A DNA stretch of 64,000 bases, from assembly GCF_965228705.1 (NCBI RefSeq), contig NZ_OZ245832.1, positions 1,054,001-1,118,000 of the forward strand, given 5' to 3'. The translations under genes and the position numbers were made by a program. Shown here in pieces: positions 35,108-42,641 of the stretch. This DNA is from Croceimicrobium sp965228705 (lineage in GTDB: Bacteria; Bacteroidota; Bacteroidia; Flavobacteriales; Schleiferiaceae). How positions within the stretch are numbered: the stretch's first letter is position 1; the number at the start of each line of letters is the position of its first letter. A model generated the notes under the pieces. It searched no databases, was not told where the DNA came from, and saw nothing but the letters and a program-made list of their open reading frames with translations.

Positions 35108-35701
35108 ATGTTTCAAAATTTCACCTGGACCATTCCTAATGTCCTTTCGCTTTATCGCTTGATAATGTTTCCATTTATCCTCTATGCCTTATGGGTGGAT
35201 TTGGAAGAAGTCTTCGCAATGTTGATCTGCATCAATTTAATTACTGACATCCTCGATGGATGGATTGCCCGAAGATTTAATCAAGCCACAGAGGTGGGGG
35301 CTCGCCTGGATTCCATGGCCGACATGGGAACTTATCTTTTGAGTTTTGCCGGGGTCTTTTATTTTAAAGTCGATATTTTGCAAAGTCACTTGCTGGCCCT
35401 TTATCCATTTTTCCTGCTCTTTGCCCTTTGTCATATTTTACCGCTCATCCGCTTTAAGCGCCTACCCAGCTTTCATTTGTACTCCTGGAAAATTGGAGGA
35501 TATATTCAAGGCATTTGGTTTGCCAGTCTTTTCTTTATTGAGTTTTGGCCAGCTTATTATTACTTCATGGTTATCTGGGGAATCCTGGCATTTAGCGAGC
35601 ATTTAATTATTCAATTTTTGATTGATGTAGCTCATTCTAATTTAAAAGGATTGTACTGGGTTGTAAAGGATCTCAAAGCAAAGAAGCAAGCCGCTAATTA
35701 G
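35108..35701 (+). CDS. CDP-alcohol phosphatidyltransferase
   Basis: A 197-residue membrane enzyme with six hydrophobic segments. The family motif D-G-x2-A-R-x8-G-x3-D-x3-D is intact: DGWIARRFNQATEVGARLDSMAD begins near residue 49. Members swap CMP of a CDP-lipid for a polar alcohol, making head groups such as glycerol phosphate, serine or inositol. Its position after a CarS-like gene suggests it uses that product. It is the last gene of the four-gene unit, with no clear terminator; the following VWA lipoprotein has its own upstream gap. Confidence 0.92.
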   Translation: MFQNFTWTIPNVLSLYRLIMFPFILYALWVDLEEVFAMLICINLITDILDGWIARRFNQATEVGARLDSMADMGTYLLSFAGVFYFKVDILQSHLLALYPFFLLFALCHILPLIRFKRLPSFHLYSWKIGGYIQGIWFASLFFIEFWPAYYYFMVIWGILAFSEHLIIQFLIDVAHSNLKGLYWVVKDLKAKKQAAN

Positions 35702-35779
35702 TCTTCAGAATTAATCATAGGATACGGATTTGAAAATTAGTGCGTTATGATTTCTAGTTAAACCAATCTAAACGCTTCC

Positions 35780-36919
35780 ATGAAAAAGTTCTTTGCCCTG
35801 GCTCTTATTGCTTTGAGTATTGTTTCCTGTCAAGAAAACCCCAAGCCTGAGGATTACATCGCACTGGATGAAAATCAAGAAATCCAAAAGGAAAAATCCA
35901 AATTATTGCGCGACTTAGATTCGCTGCAAAGTCTGATTCTGCAATTACGTGCGGAAAAAAGCCAAAGAACCGAAATTCAGCCGCCTCAAAAAGGCGATAC
36001 CATTTATTCCTTCATGAGCAGAGGCATGGCATTGCAAATCGACTTACCTCTGGCACAAAGCAGCAGTTTAGTCGTTCCAGAGGCCGTCACCCAATTTGAA
36101 TCCCTGTCCAAACAAACCGGTGGTGACCTTAAAATTTTGGTAGATGCCAGCAAGATTGCCCGCAGTCTTAAGGATATCATTCGCGAAAATGGATCGGATC
36201 AATTGGATCTGATGATCATTATGGATGTTACTGCCAGTATGAAGAATGATGTGGAAAATGTAAAAAAGGGACTCAATTATATTCTGAATCAATTAAGTCG
36301 TTATAAGGGTGTGCGTTTAGCAATGGCCACTTATATGGATAAGCATGATAATCCGGATTGGTACCGCTATCAAGACTTTGGCAATTCTGTGCGCGACATC
36401 AAAGATTTTGTAAATCAGATTAGCTTAACTGGTAATACTTCTACGGCGGAGTCAGTCTATGATGGAGTCTATCGCGCTATAAATGAAGGATTCTTTCAGT
36501 CTCAACGCAAGCGAATGGTGATCCTTATTGGCCATGCTCCTTCCCACACTGGCGCATTAAGCAGTCATAGTCTGGAAGAGATTATTCAGATTGCCAATGC
36601 CCAATCCATCAAAATGAACTTCTACCCTATTCTTTTAGCCCAGGATCAAGGCAGTTATACCATGCAAAGTTCACGCAGTGATCTAATTAATGATCTATTC
36701 CCTAATCCTTCAAGAGGTGAGATTCGAGTTAAGTTTGAAGTAAATGAACTGCATACTATACAGGTCTTTAATCAGAATGGGCAAAAATTACGCGACTTTC
36801 AATACGATGGAGACGATTTACGACTAAACCTGGAAGATGCCGCCAATGGGGTTTATGTTTTGCGCAGCAATAATCAGGCAGGTGAATACGATGAGAAGAA
36901 GTTTATTATTCAAAAATGA
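35780..36919 (+). CDS. VWA-domain lipoprotein with T9SS C-terminal domain
   Basis: A 379-residue protein. It has a lipoprotein signal (LALIALSIVSC, Cys near 17), a coiled-coil stretch (about 33-65), and a von Willebrand A domain from about 140, with MIDAS motif DVTASMKND and a later NTSTAES threonine loop. The C-terminal 75 residues, LFPNPSRGEIRVKF to GVYVLRSNNQAGEYDEKKF, look like a T9SS type A sorting domain. A lipobox and a T9SS tail together are unusual. It is the first gene of an overlapping run to 39944, with ATGA overlap to the next gene. Confidence 0.88.
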   Translation: MKKFFALALIALSIVSCQENPKPEDYIALDENQEIQKEKSKLLRDLDSLQSLILQLRAEKSQRTEIQPPQKGDTIYSFMSRGMALQIDLPLAQSSSLVVPEAVTQFESLSKQTGGDLKILVDASKIARSLKDIIRENGSDQLDLMIIMDVTASMKNDVENVKKGLNYILNQLSRYKGVRLAMATYMDKHDNPDWYRYQDFGNSVRDIKDFVNQISLTGNTSTAESVYDGVYRAINEGFFQSQRKRMVILIGHAPSHTGALSSHSLEEIIQIANAQSIKMNFYPILLAQDQGSYTMQSSRSDLINDLFPNPSRGEIRVKFEVNELHTIQVFNQNGQKLRDFQYDGDDLRLNLEDAANGVYVLRSNNQAGEYDEKKFIIQK

Positions 36920-37704
36920 TGGAATTGAAAACACAGCTAATAATTCCTTATTCTCGCCTTATAGCTTTCACACTATTACTCGGATTAACAAGCTGTAGCC
37001 CCTGTCCCGACCCCTTTGAAGAAAGCCTAAATAATTATATTGAGCAAAGCTTACGAGAGCAGCTATTAATTGAGCTAGCTTCGATTAAAGCTAATGTGGC
37101 AGAAAGACCACAGAAATCAAAAAGATGGTATCCAAGCGTTCAGAAACTGGAGTCCTGGTTTTACGAATTTGACACGATTAAATGGAATTCTCCAGGTGAT
37201 CGATTTGAAGATTACAAAGCGGCCATCAAATACTTAGGTTCACAAGCCAACAAAATCAATTCAGATATTGTCGAAAAACAAATTCTAGCCTCTGATATTC
37301 AAACCGCTGAGGAATGGCAGAAGGTGAAAAGTCAAATTCTGGTGATCATAATTGACATATATCAGACCTACCACAACATGTATGATGGGATTTATTGTGG
37401 TTTTACTCCTATTGAGATAAAGGTTGAACATCTTAGAGATCCGGATAAACTAAAGTCAGCGCTCTTATTCAAAGGAATACCGGCTATTGCTGCTCAAGCT
37501 TATTTAATCTTGGATAGTATAATCTATAATGGCCAAAGATTGAATGCTAATCTATACCCACAGAGCGATTCAGTTTTATGGAAAATGCCCCTAGGGAATT
37601 TGAAACCAGGCGAATATCAACTTAAGGCCGAGATGATTATGGTTTCTAGAAATTCAAATAAGGCCTTTAAATATCCTATAGATTTCAAATGGTCCGAAAA
37701 GTAA
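36916..37704 (+). CDS. Hypothetical lipoprotein A of the VWA operon
   Basis: A 262-residue lipoprotein (FTLLLGLTSC, Cys near 27). A helical region (about 35-165) is followed by a beta domain with GIPAIAAQAYLILDSIIYNG and a closing NLKPGEYQLKAEMIM segment. The layout (helical part, then an Ig-like part ending GEYQL) is shared with the next gene product, so the two may be distant paralogues. The function is unknown. It overlaps the neighbours by 4 bases upstream and 16 bases downstream. Confidence 0.75.
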   Translation: MMELKTQLIIPYSRLIAFTLLLGLTSCSPCPDPFEESLNNYIEQSLREQLLIELASIKANVAERPQKSKRWYPSVQKLESWFYEFDTIKWNSPGDRFEDYKAAIKYLGSQANKINSDIVEKQILASDIQTAEEWQKVKSQILVIIIDIYQTYHNMYDGIYCGFTPIEIKVEHLRDPDKLKSALLFKGIPAIAAQAYLILDSIIYNGQRLNANLYPQSDSVLWKMPLGNLKPGEYQLKAEMIMVSRNSNKAFKYPIDFKWSEK

Positions 37705-38474
37705 TTGCACTAAGTTTAGTATGCCTAATTAGTGGTGCTTGCACAAATCCTGAAGATCAAGCTCAAGAGGAGCAGCTAAACCGAATGGAAAAACTCATCG
37801 AGGAAATAGTAGCCTATAAAAGCTCCTATCTCTATATCGACATGAAAGAAATTGAATCCGGATCACCTCATAAATATCGCAAATTCAAATACAGTGAATT
37901 CATAAGTGCTATTCGCAAGCATGTAGAGGATTTTAGAGCTTTAGATACCATTAATCCTCAAGATTGGCTGGAATTCCAAAATAAATGTCATGCATTTGAA
38001 AAGAATATTTTCATCGACAGCCTTCTCCCTGCCAGTTTATCAAGCACTAATCAAGCCTACCTAAAAAGGGAAGCACTTATCTGGCAATACGGCATTACTC
38101 AGGAAATCAGTAAAAACATAAGCATTTGTTACACAGAGCCTAAATCAATTATTGCCAACCGCTTTTATTACGACTCAATTCGTGAAGCTTACAAACTTGA
38201 TTTTCAATCCGCTTATATTAATGGGAAGGAATACTTATCCATAGATTCCATCTACGATGTAGGACGTAATCAATTAATCCCTATTCCCATCCTGAAAGCT
38301 CCTCGTTGGAATTTAGAATTTGATTCCCTTCCGGAGGGTAAATACAAACTCTACGGGCAATACCATTCAATCTGGAATAACAGCGAATCCAATTTCACCC
38401 CTATTGAAACTGAATTCCATGTACCCCTAAAAGCTGATGAAGACATTTTTAACTTTTATCCTCCTATCGACTAG
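37689..38474 (+). CDS. Hypothetical lipoprotein B of the VWA operon
   Basis: A 261-residue lipoprotein (LVCLISGAC, Cys near 18). It has a helical N-terminal part with MEKLIEEIVAYKSSYLYID, then a C-terminal beta domain with SAYINGKEYLSIDSIYDVG and LPEGKYKLYGQY. It resembles the preceding lipoprotein in plan. The start overlaps the previous gene by 16 bases and the stop overlaps the next gene by 38, strong evidence of an operon. No enzymatic motif was seen. Confidence 0.75.
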   Translation: MVRKVIALSLVCLISGACTNPEDQAQEEQLNRMEKLIEEIVAYKSSYLYIDMKEIESGSPHKYRKFKYSEFISAIRKHVEDFRALDTINPQDWLEFQNKCHAFEKNIFIDSLLPASLSSTNQAYLKREALIWQYGITQEISKNISICYTEPKSIIANRFYYDSIREAYKLDFQSAYINGKEYLSIDSIYDVGRNQLIPIPILKAPRWNLEFDSLPEGKYKLYGQYHSIWNNSESNFTPIETEFHVPLKADEDIFNFYPPID

Positions 38475-39024
38475 CTTTTTAAGCTGGTCTCAACCTTCAT
38501 TTTCCGTTTCCATTCAATTTCAATTAAAGGATGAACAAGGGATTTTAAACTTCCAGCGTCTTTGCTCTGAATATCAGATTCGGGAATCTTCCAGAGCTAC
38601 CGATTTGCGACCTTGTGACTTGACTAAAAAATATCGATCAGGCTATTATATTGATTCCATACAATCGATTCGTATTTCAGCTACCATCGTTTACAATGAT
38701 GTAAACTTTGACATTATTAGGGATAGCGACACCATGCATATATGCTGTCCTACCTGGGTGGCCACCCAACGAAATTTTCATTTAGGAATAGTGCCTTTTG
38801 AAGCCGGTTATTATCAAGTCTACCAAAATGAAATAGACACCTTCAATTTAGCCAGGGGTCGTTACGATTATTATAATCAATTAGTAGCCCAGGTGAAAGC
38901 CGATCAGGAATATTACAGCTCCTATCAAAGTCAATTTACCTATCGTCAATTGATGAAGCTTCAGGCTTTGTATGGATTTCCCATCGGTTCTCTGGAGGAA
39001 AAAGAAGTGGTAGAATTTAAATAA
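38437..39024 (+). CDS. Hypothetical exported protein of the VWA operon
   Basis: A 195-residue protein with a signal peptide (FLTFILLSTSFLSWSQ). The mature part has four or more cysteines (LCSEY, RPCDLT, ICCPTW), possibly forming disulfides, and a Tyr-rich C-terminus. No family was recognised. Its 5' end overlaps the previous gene by 38 bases; the TonB-CTD gene starts 5 bases after its stop. Confidence 0.72.
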   Translation: MKTFLTFILLSTSFLSWSQPSFSVSIQFQLKDEQGILNFQRLCSEYQIRESSRATDLRPCDLTKKYRSGYYIDSIQSIRISATIVYNDVNFDIIRDSDTMHICCPTWVATQRNFHLGIVPFEAGYYQVYQNEIDTFNLARGRYDYYNQLVAQVKADQEYYSSYQSQFTYRQLMKLQALYGFPIGSLEEKEVVEFK

Positions 39025-39029
39025 AGTTC

Positions 39030-39944
39030 ATGCTGAAAGCCGAAATTAAAGAACCTTGCCCGGCAGATTGGAATAAAATGAAAATTGGGGTTCACTCCCG
39101 GTTTTGTGAGAGCTGCTCCAAAAACGTGATGGATTTTAGTACCAAGAGTCGGGTCGAAATTCTAGCTTATTTATTGGAACATCGTGAGGAGCAAGTATGC
39201 GGAAGGATGAAGCGCTCCGAGGTAGATTTTAACTACGATGATATCATGGTGACCATTCAGGCCCTGAGCCAAAAACCCCAACACCGCAATAAAGCCTTTT
39301 ATTTTTTGGCATTAGCGAGTTTATACCTCGCTTCTTGTGATGAGCCCATTGACCCTGCTAGGAATAGCAGCTATTACAGCCCCAGAACACTGAAAATGGC
39401 ATCAGAAGCCATCCCGAAAGAAGAGCCGTATACTGCCGATAGCCTAAAGCCTAAATCAGCCGAAGTAAAAACAGATTGTCAGTTAGATACTCATCACCAA
39501 ATTGAAAATGCGGATAGCTTGCCAATTGAAATTAGTTCGGGCTTGGTAACAGTTGGTGATATTTATCTTCCTCTCAAGGAACCCAGAGAAGGAGACACTT
39601 TATCAAATCCCGACTCCTGGCAATGCTACGACTACCATCAAGTTGAGGTACCCGAATTTCCAGGGGGAATAGATAGTCTGATGGCCTTTCTGAAAAAAGA
39701 GGTGGAATACCCCCAAATAATGGTCAAGGAAAATATAGAAGGCAAAGTATATGTGCAGATAGTCATCAGCAAAGAGGGAAAGCTTACTAATCCTAAAATA
39801 GTACGGAATGGCACAGGGTACACGGCTGCGGAAGACGCGGTCCTGGAAGCTTTAGCAAAGATGCCTCTGTGGAAAGTCGGTCAAAAAGATGGTAAAGCCG
39901 TAAATAGCCGCATGATTATACCAGTAAGCTTCCGTTTAGATTAG
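39030..39944 (+). CDS. TonB C-terminal domain protein with N-terminal Cys cluster
   Basis: A 304-residue protein. The N-terminal 65 residues carry a cysteine cluster (EPCPADWNKM, RFCESCSKNVMDF, VCGRM), a putative zinc-binding module seen on several Bacteroidota envelope proteins. A membrane helix follows (about 90-105, YFLALASLYLASC), then a linker, then a TonB energy-transducer domain from about 205: EFPGGIDSLMAFLKKEVEYP, GKVYVQIVISKEGKL and MPLWKVGQKDGKAVN. It would span the periplasm and energise an outer-membrane receptor, though no receptor or ExbBD gene is nearby. It is the last gene of the run starting at 35780. Confidence 0.88.
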   Translation: MLKAEIKEPCPADWNKMKIGVHSRFCESCSKNVMDFSTKSRVEILAYLLEHREEQVCGRMKRSEVDFNYDDIMVTIQALSQKPQHRNKAFYFLALASLYLASCDEPIDPARNSSYYSPRTLKMASEAIPKEEPYTADSLKPKSAEVKTDCQLDTHHQIENADSLPIEISSGLVTVGDIYLPLKEPREGDTLSNPDSWQCYDYHQVEVPEFPGGIDSLMAFLKKEVEYPQIMVKENIEGKVYVQIVISKEGKLTNPKIVRNGTGYTAAEDAVLEALAKMPLWKVGQKDGKAVNSRMIIPVSFRLD

Positions 39945-40036
39945 TGAATTAAATTGTTAAAAACCAAGGATTAAAATTAGAGCTTAATACTTTTAATACA
40001 GTATTTTGCTCGCTTGAAATCCCTTATCCCATAAAC

Positions 40037-40810
40037 ATGAAAAGAATAAGTATTCTAGCGAGTGCAATAATGCTGTGGGCCACTTCTGCACAGGCCACCA
40101 TTGTGTACAACAACTTTAACCCAGACCATACCATGACCTTGAGTGATGGTACCCTCTCCTTCGACCTGGATGGGGATATGAATGATGATATCACTTTTGC
40201 GATTTCAGGAACCGGAGCCAATAATTATGTATTAAGTGTGACCGGACCTAAACTGGAATTTGTGGTAGACCAAATCGCTAATCCAAGCTATACCGAAAGC
40301 CTGTTTATTGGCAAAGAAGTACACAGCGGAAAAAAGTGGGCGGCTAATAATGTGCGTATTGCTTCTTCCAGCGGTAAAGACCTTGCGGGTAATCCCGAGT
40401 TTTTCATGGGTATTCGCTTTGTATCTGGTTCAAACTATTTCTACGGTTGGGCCTTAATGGAATTGAAATCGAATTTAGACCTGGTAATTAAAAGTGTGGC
40501 CTTCGACAATAGTCTTAATAAATCTATTGTAGTAGGAAACACTGGCGCCGTTTTACTTTCAGAAAAGGAAGTTCAAGAAATAGAATGGAGCATCTATCCT
40601 ACTGTAGTTGAAAATGATTTCAATATCGAAGCTTCTGAAGAATTAAGCAGTTTGGAAATCTGGAATACTGCCGGTAGCCTGCTTAAGCAAGAAGAAATTA
40701 ATGCAATGGAAGTTCGCATTGATATCGCTGATTTGCCCAAAGGCGTGTATTTGATAAAAGTACGTAGTCTGAAAGGTGAGCTTTTAGAAGATCGCTTGAT
40801 CAAGCAGTAA
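40037..40810 (+). CDS. T9SS type A sorting-domain secreted protein
   Basis: A 257-residue protein with a signal peptide (ILASAIMLWATSAQA). A beta-rich domain with acidic loop FDLDGDMNDDITF ends in NYFYGWALMEL. The C-terminal T9SS domain runs from WSIYPTVVENDFNIEA to LPKGVYLIKVRSLKGELLEDRLIK. No enzyme motif was found. It is monocistronic, with a 90-base upstream gap and a strong hairpin after the stop. Confidence 0.85.
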   Translation: MKRISILASAIMLWATSAQATIVYNNFNPDHTMTLSDGTLSFDLDGDMNDDITFAISGTGANNYVLSVTGPKLEFVVDQIANPSYTESLFIGKEVHSGKKWAANNVRIASSSGKDLAGNPEFFMGIRFVSGSNYFYGWALMELKSNLDLVIKSVAFDNSLNKSIVVGNTGAVLLSEKEVQEIEWSIYPTVVENDFNIEASEELSSLEIWNTAGSLLKQEEINAMEVRIDIADLPKGVYLIKVRSLKGELLEDRLIKQ

Positions 40811-40817
40811 TAGCTTT

Positions 40818-40850
40818 AAAAAAACCACTGTAAAAACACAGTGGTTTTTT
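40818..40850 (+). terminator. Terminator after the T9SS gene
   Basis: A perfect 13-bp stem AAAAAACCACTGT (40819-40831) / ACAGTGGTTTTTT (40838-40850) with a 6-nt loop, ending in six T. Confidence 0.93.
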
Positions 40851-40851
40851 A

Positions 40852-40883
40852 TTTGCTTATTCAATGTTTGAACATTAATTTAG
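40852..40883 (+). promoter_or_regulatory. Dioxygenase promoter with AATGTT-TG-AACATT operator
   Basis: -33 TTTG at 40852-40855, a 20-nt spacer, and -7 TAATTTAG at 40876-40883 (one base off TAnnTTTG). The perfect inverted repeat AATGTT-TG-AACATT (40863-40876) lies between the two promoter boxes. Its half-sites match the pirin operator at 8255. Confidence 0.65.
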
Positions 40884-40891
40884 CTAAAGCA

Positions 40892-41773
40892 ATGGATCGC
40901 CTTAATTTTATACGTTTAGCTGCCCTCGGGGCCATAAGTCCAAGCTTTATGAGTTTACAGGAACTGTATCAGCATAGTCGCAGTTTGCCGGAGCAAGAAG
41001 CACTGCCCGTTTTATTTCTCGGTCATGGTAATCCGATGAACGCCATCGAAGAAAATGAATTTGTAGAAGGCTTTCGTAAAGCGGCCTTGCAAGTCCCTAC
41101 CCCTCGAGCGGTAATCTGCATCTCTGCCCATTGGGAAACACAGGGCACGCGCATTACTGCCATGCCTCAGCCCAAAACTATTCATGATTTTGGTGGCTTT
41201 CCACGAGCATTATTTGAAGTAGAATACCCGGCACCAGGCGATCCTAAATTAGCTCAGGAACTGAAAGACTTAATTAAAGAGCCTGAGATTTTATTAGACC
41301 ATGAATGGGGTTTAGATCATGGTGCCTGGTCGGTAATAAAGCACCTTTATCCTAAGGCCAATATCCCGGTTTTACAATTGAGTATTGACTACAGCAAAGG
41401 ACCCCAATACCACTATGACCTAGCCAGGGCATTGTCTGTTTTACGTCGTAAAGGGGTACTCTTTATTGGTTCTGGAAACATGGTGCACAATCTACGTTTA
41501 ACAGATTGGCGCCGATTGAATGACAATTTTGGTTTCGATTGGGCCTTAGAAGCGCAAGCCAAAATGCGCAATTTTCTTGAGCAGTGTGATGATCGATCTT
41601 TAATCGATTTCCGTAAACAAGGTCCAGCCTTTGATTTAGCTATCCCCAGCACTGAGCACTACATACCCTTGCTCTATACCTTAGGCTTAAGGGACCAAAA
41701 AGAAAACCTACGCATCTTTAATGATGAACCGGTGGGTGGTGCTTTAACCATGACCTCTGTTCAATACGGCTAA
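40892..41773 (+). CDS. 4,5-DOPA dioxygenase extradiol-like enzyme (LigB family)
   Basis: About 293 residues, class III ring-cleaving dioxygenase related to YgiD/DODA. The metal and active-site histidines are in FLGHGNPM, ISAHWET, LDHGAW and STEHYIP, and IHDFGGFP is conserved. It acts on catechol-type substrates. An N-terminal extension, MDRLNFIRLAALGAISPSF, resembles a Tat leader with the second arginine replaced by leucine. The ATG at 40892 is chosen; longer in-frame versions run into the terminator and operator. Expression is probably repressed through the palindrome in its promoter. Confidence 0.93.
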   Translation: MDRLNFIRLAALGAISPSFMSLQELYQHSRSLPEQEALPVLFLGHGNPMNAIEENEFVEGFRKAALQVPTPRAVICISAHWETQGTRITAMPQPKTIHDFGGFPRALFEVEYPAPGDPKLAQELKDLIKEPEILLDHEWGLDHGAWSVIKHLYPKANIPVLQLSIDYSKGPQYHYDLARALSVLRRKGVLFIGSGNMVHNLRLTDWRRLNDNFGFDWALEAQAKMRNFLEQCDDRSLIDFRKQGPAFDLAIPSTEHYIPLLYTLGLRDQKENLRIFNDEPVGGALTMTSVQYG

Positions 41774-41850
41774 TTTTTTTTCGGGGATTTGTCCCCTTCT
41801 CAAAAAACAGCTTCGTCTTAAGGGCAAATGTTTAATTAAAAGCTCTTACA

Positions 41851-42222
41851 ATGAAGCATGCAATCAATTGGTTCGAAATTCCCGTTCTGGATTTGAACCG
41901 TGCTCAAAAATTTTACGAAAGCCTAATGGATGGTCCCATGCACAATATGGATATGGGTGAAAGTAAAATGGCCATCTTCCCCTCAGACTGGATGGAAGGC
42001 GCCGTTGGAGGTTCCATTTTCCATGGCGAAGGTATTGAACCATCTACTAAGGGAACAACTGTTTACCTCAATGGCGGTGAAGATCTTTCTCCCTATTTAG
42101 CTCGAGTAGAGTCGGCTGGTGGTCAAATTATTCTCCCTAAAACTGCCATTGGGGAAAGTGGTTTTATAGCCCTATTTATCGACACCGAAGGGAATCGGGT
42201 AGGCTTGCATTCTCCGCAATAA
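41851..42222 (+). CDS. VOC-family (glyoxalase-like) protein
   Basis: A 123-residue cytoplasmic vicinal-oxygen-chelate protein. INWFEIPVLDLNRAQKFYE opens the first beta-alpha-beta-beta-beta unit, and GFIALFIDTEGNRVGLHSP closes the second. The fold holds a metal in related enzymes, but the substrate cannot be read here. It is 65 bases upstream of the YCII/ECF-sigma pair, a neighbourhood in which VOC genes are common. Confidence 0.88.
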   Translation: MKHAINWFEIPVLDLNRAQKFYESLMDGPMHNMDMGESKMAIFPSDWMEGAVGGSIFHGEGIEPSTKGTTVYLNGGEDLSPYLARVESAGGQIILPKTAIGESGFIALFIDTEGNRVGLHSPQ

Positions 42223-42287
42223 TTTGCCCTTAATCAAATTCATTATTAAGTACATTTAGAAACCCTCATCACATTAAAAAATTGACA

Positions 42288-42641
42288 ATGAAAGAATTTA
42301 TGTTACTCTTCGTAGGAGCCGATTACGAAGAATTAGGCTTATCGCCTGAAGAATTACAAAACCGCATGGGCAAATGGTTCGCCTGGGGCGCGAAAATGGA
42401 AAAACAAGGAATCCTTCGTGGTGGTGATGCACTCTATGCCCAGGGTAAAAGAGTAACCGGTCCTCAACGCATTGTTAGTGATGGCCCTTTTGTGGAAAGC
42501 AAAGAACTTATTGGGGGCTATTATAAAATAGCGGTAGACAGCTACGAAGCAGCAGTGGAAGTAGCTCAAGACTATCCCGACTTTGATTTAAACGGAGCTG
42601 TGGAAATTCGCGAAGTGGTGAATTTTGACCAACAACAATAA
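42288..42641 (+). CDS. YCII/DGPF-domain protein
   Basis: A 117-residue YciI-like protein of the dimeric ferredoxin-like fold. KEFMLLFVG at the start, the IVSDGPFVESKELIGGYYKI signature and the C-terminal NGAVEIREV are diagnostic. DGPF proteins are the conserved genomic partners of ECF42-group sigma factors; their biochemical role is unclear. The ATG at 42288 is chosen over a TTG at 42282. Its 3' end overlaps the sigma-factor gene by 17 bases, so the pair is coupled. Confidence 0.9.
   Translation: MKEFMLLFVGADYEELGLSPEELQNRMGKWFAWGAKMEKQGILRGGDALYAQGKRVTGPQRIVSDGPFVESKELIGGYYKIAVDSYEAAVEVAQDYPDFDLNGAVEIREVVNFDQQQ

Noticed and set aside
41783..41796. GGGGA-TTTG-TCCCC hairpin after the dioxygenase gene as its terminator
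   Set aside because: The T-run precedes rather than follows the stem on the coding strand and the stem is only 5 bp.
41825..41850. AATGTTTAATTAAA before the VOC gene as a second dioxygenase-type operator
   Set aside because: The left half matches AATGTT but the right half is not AACATT; it is not an inverted repeat.
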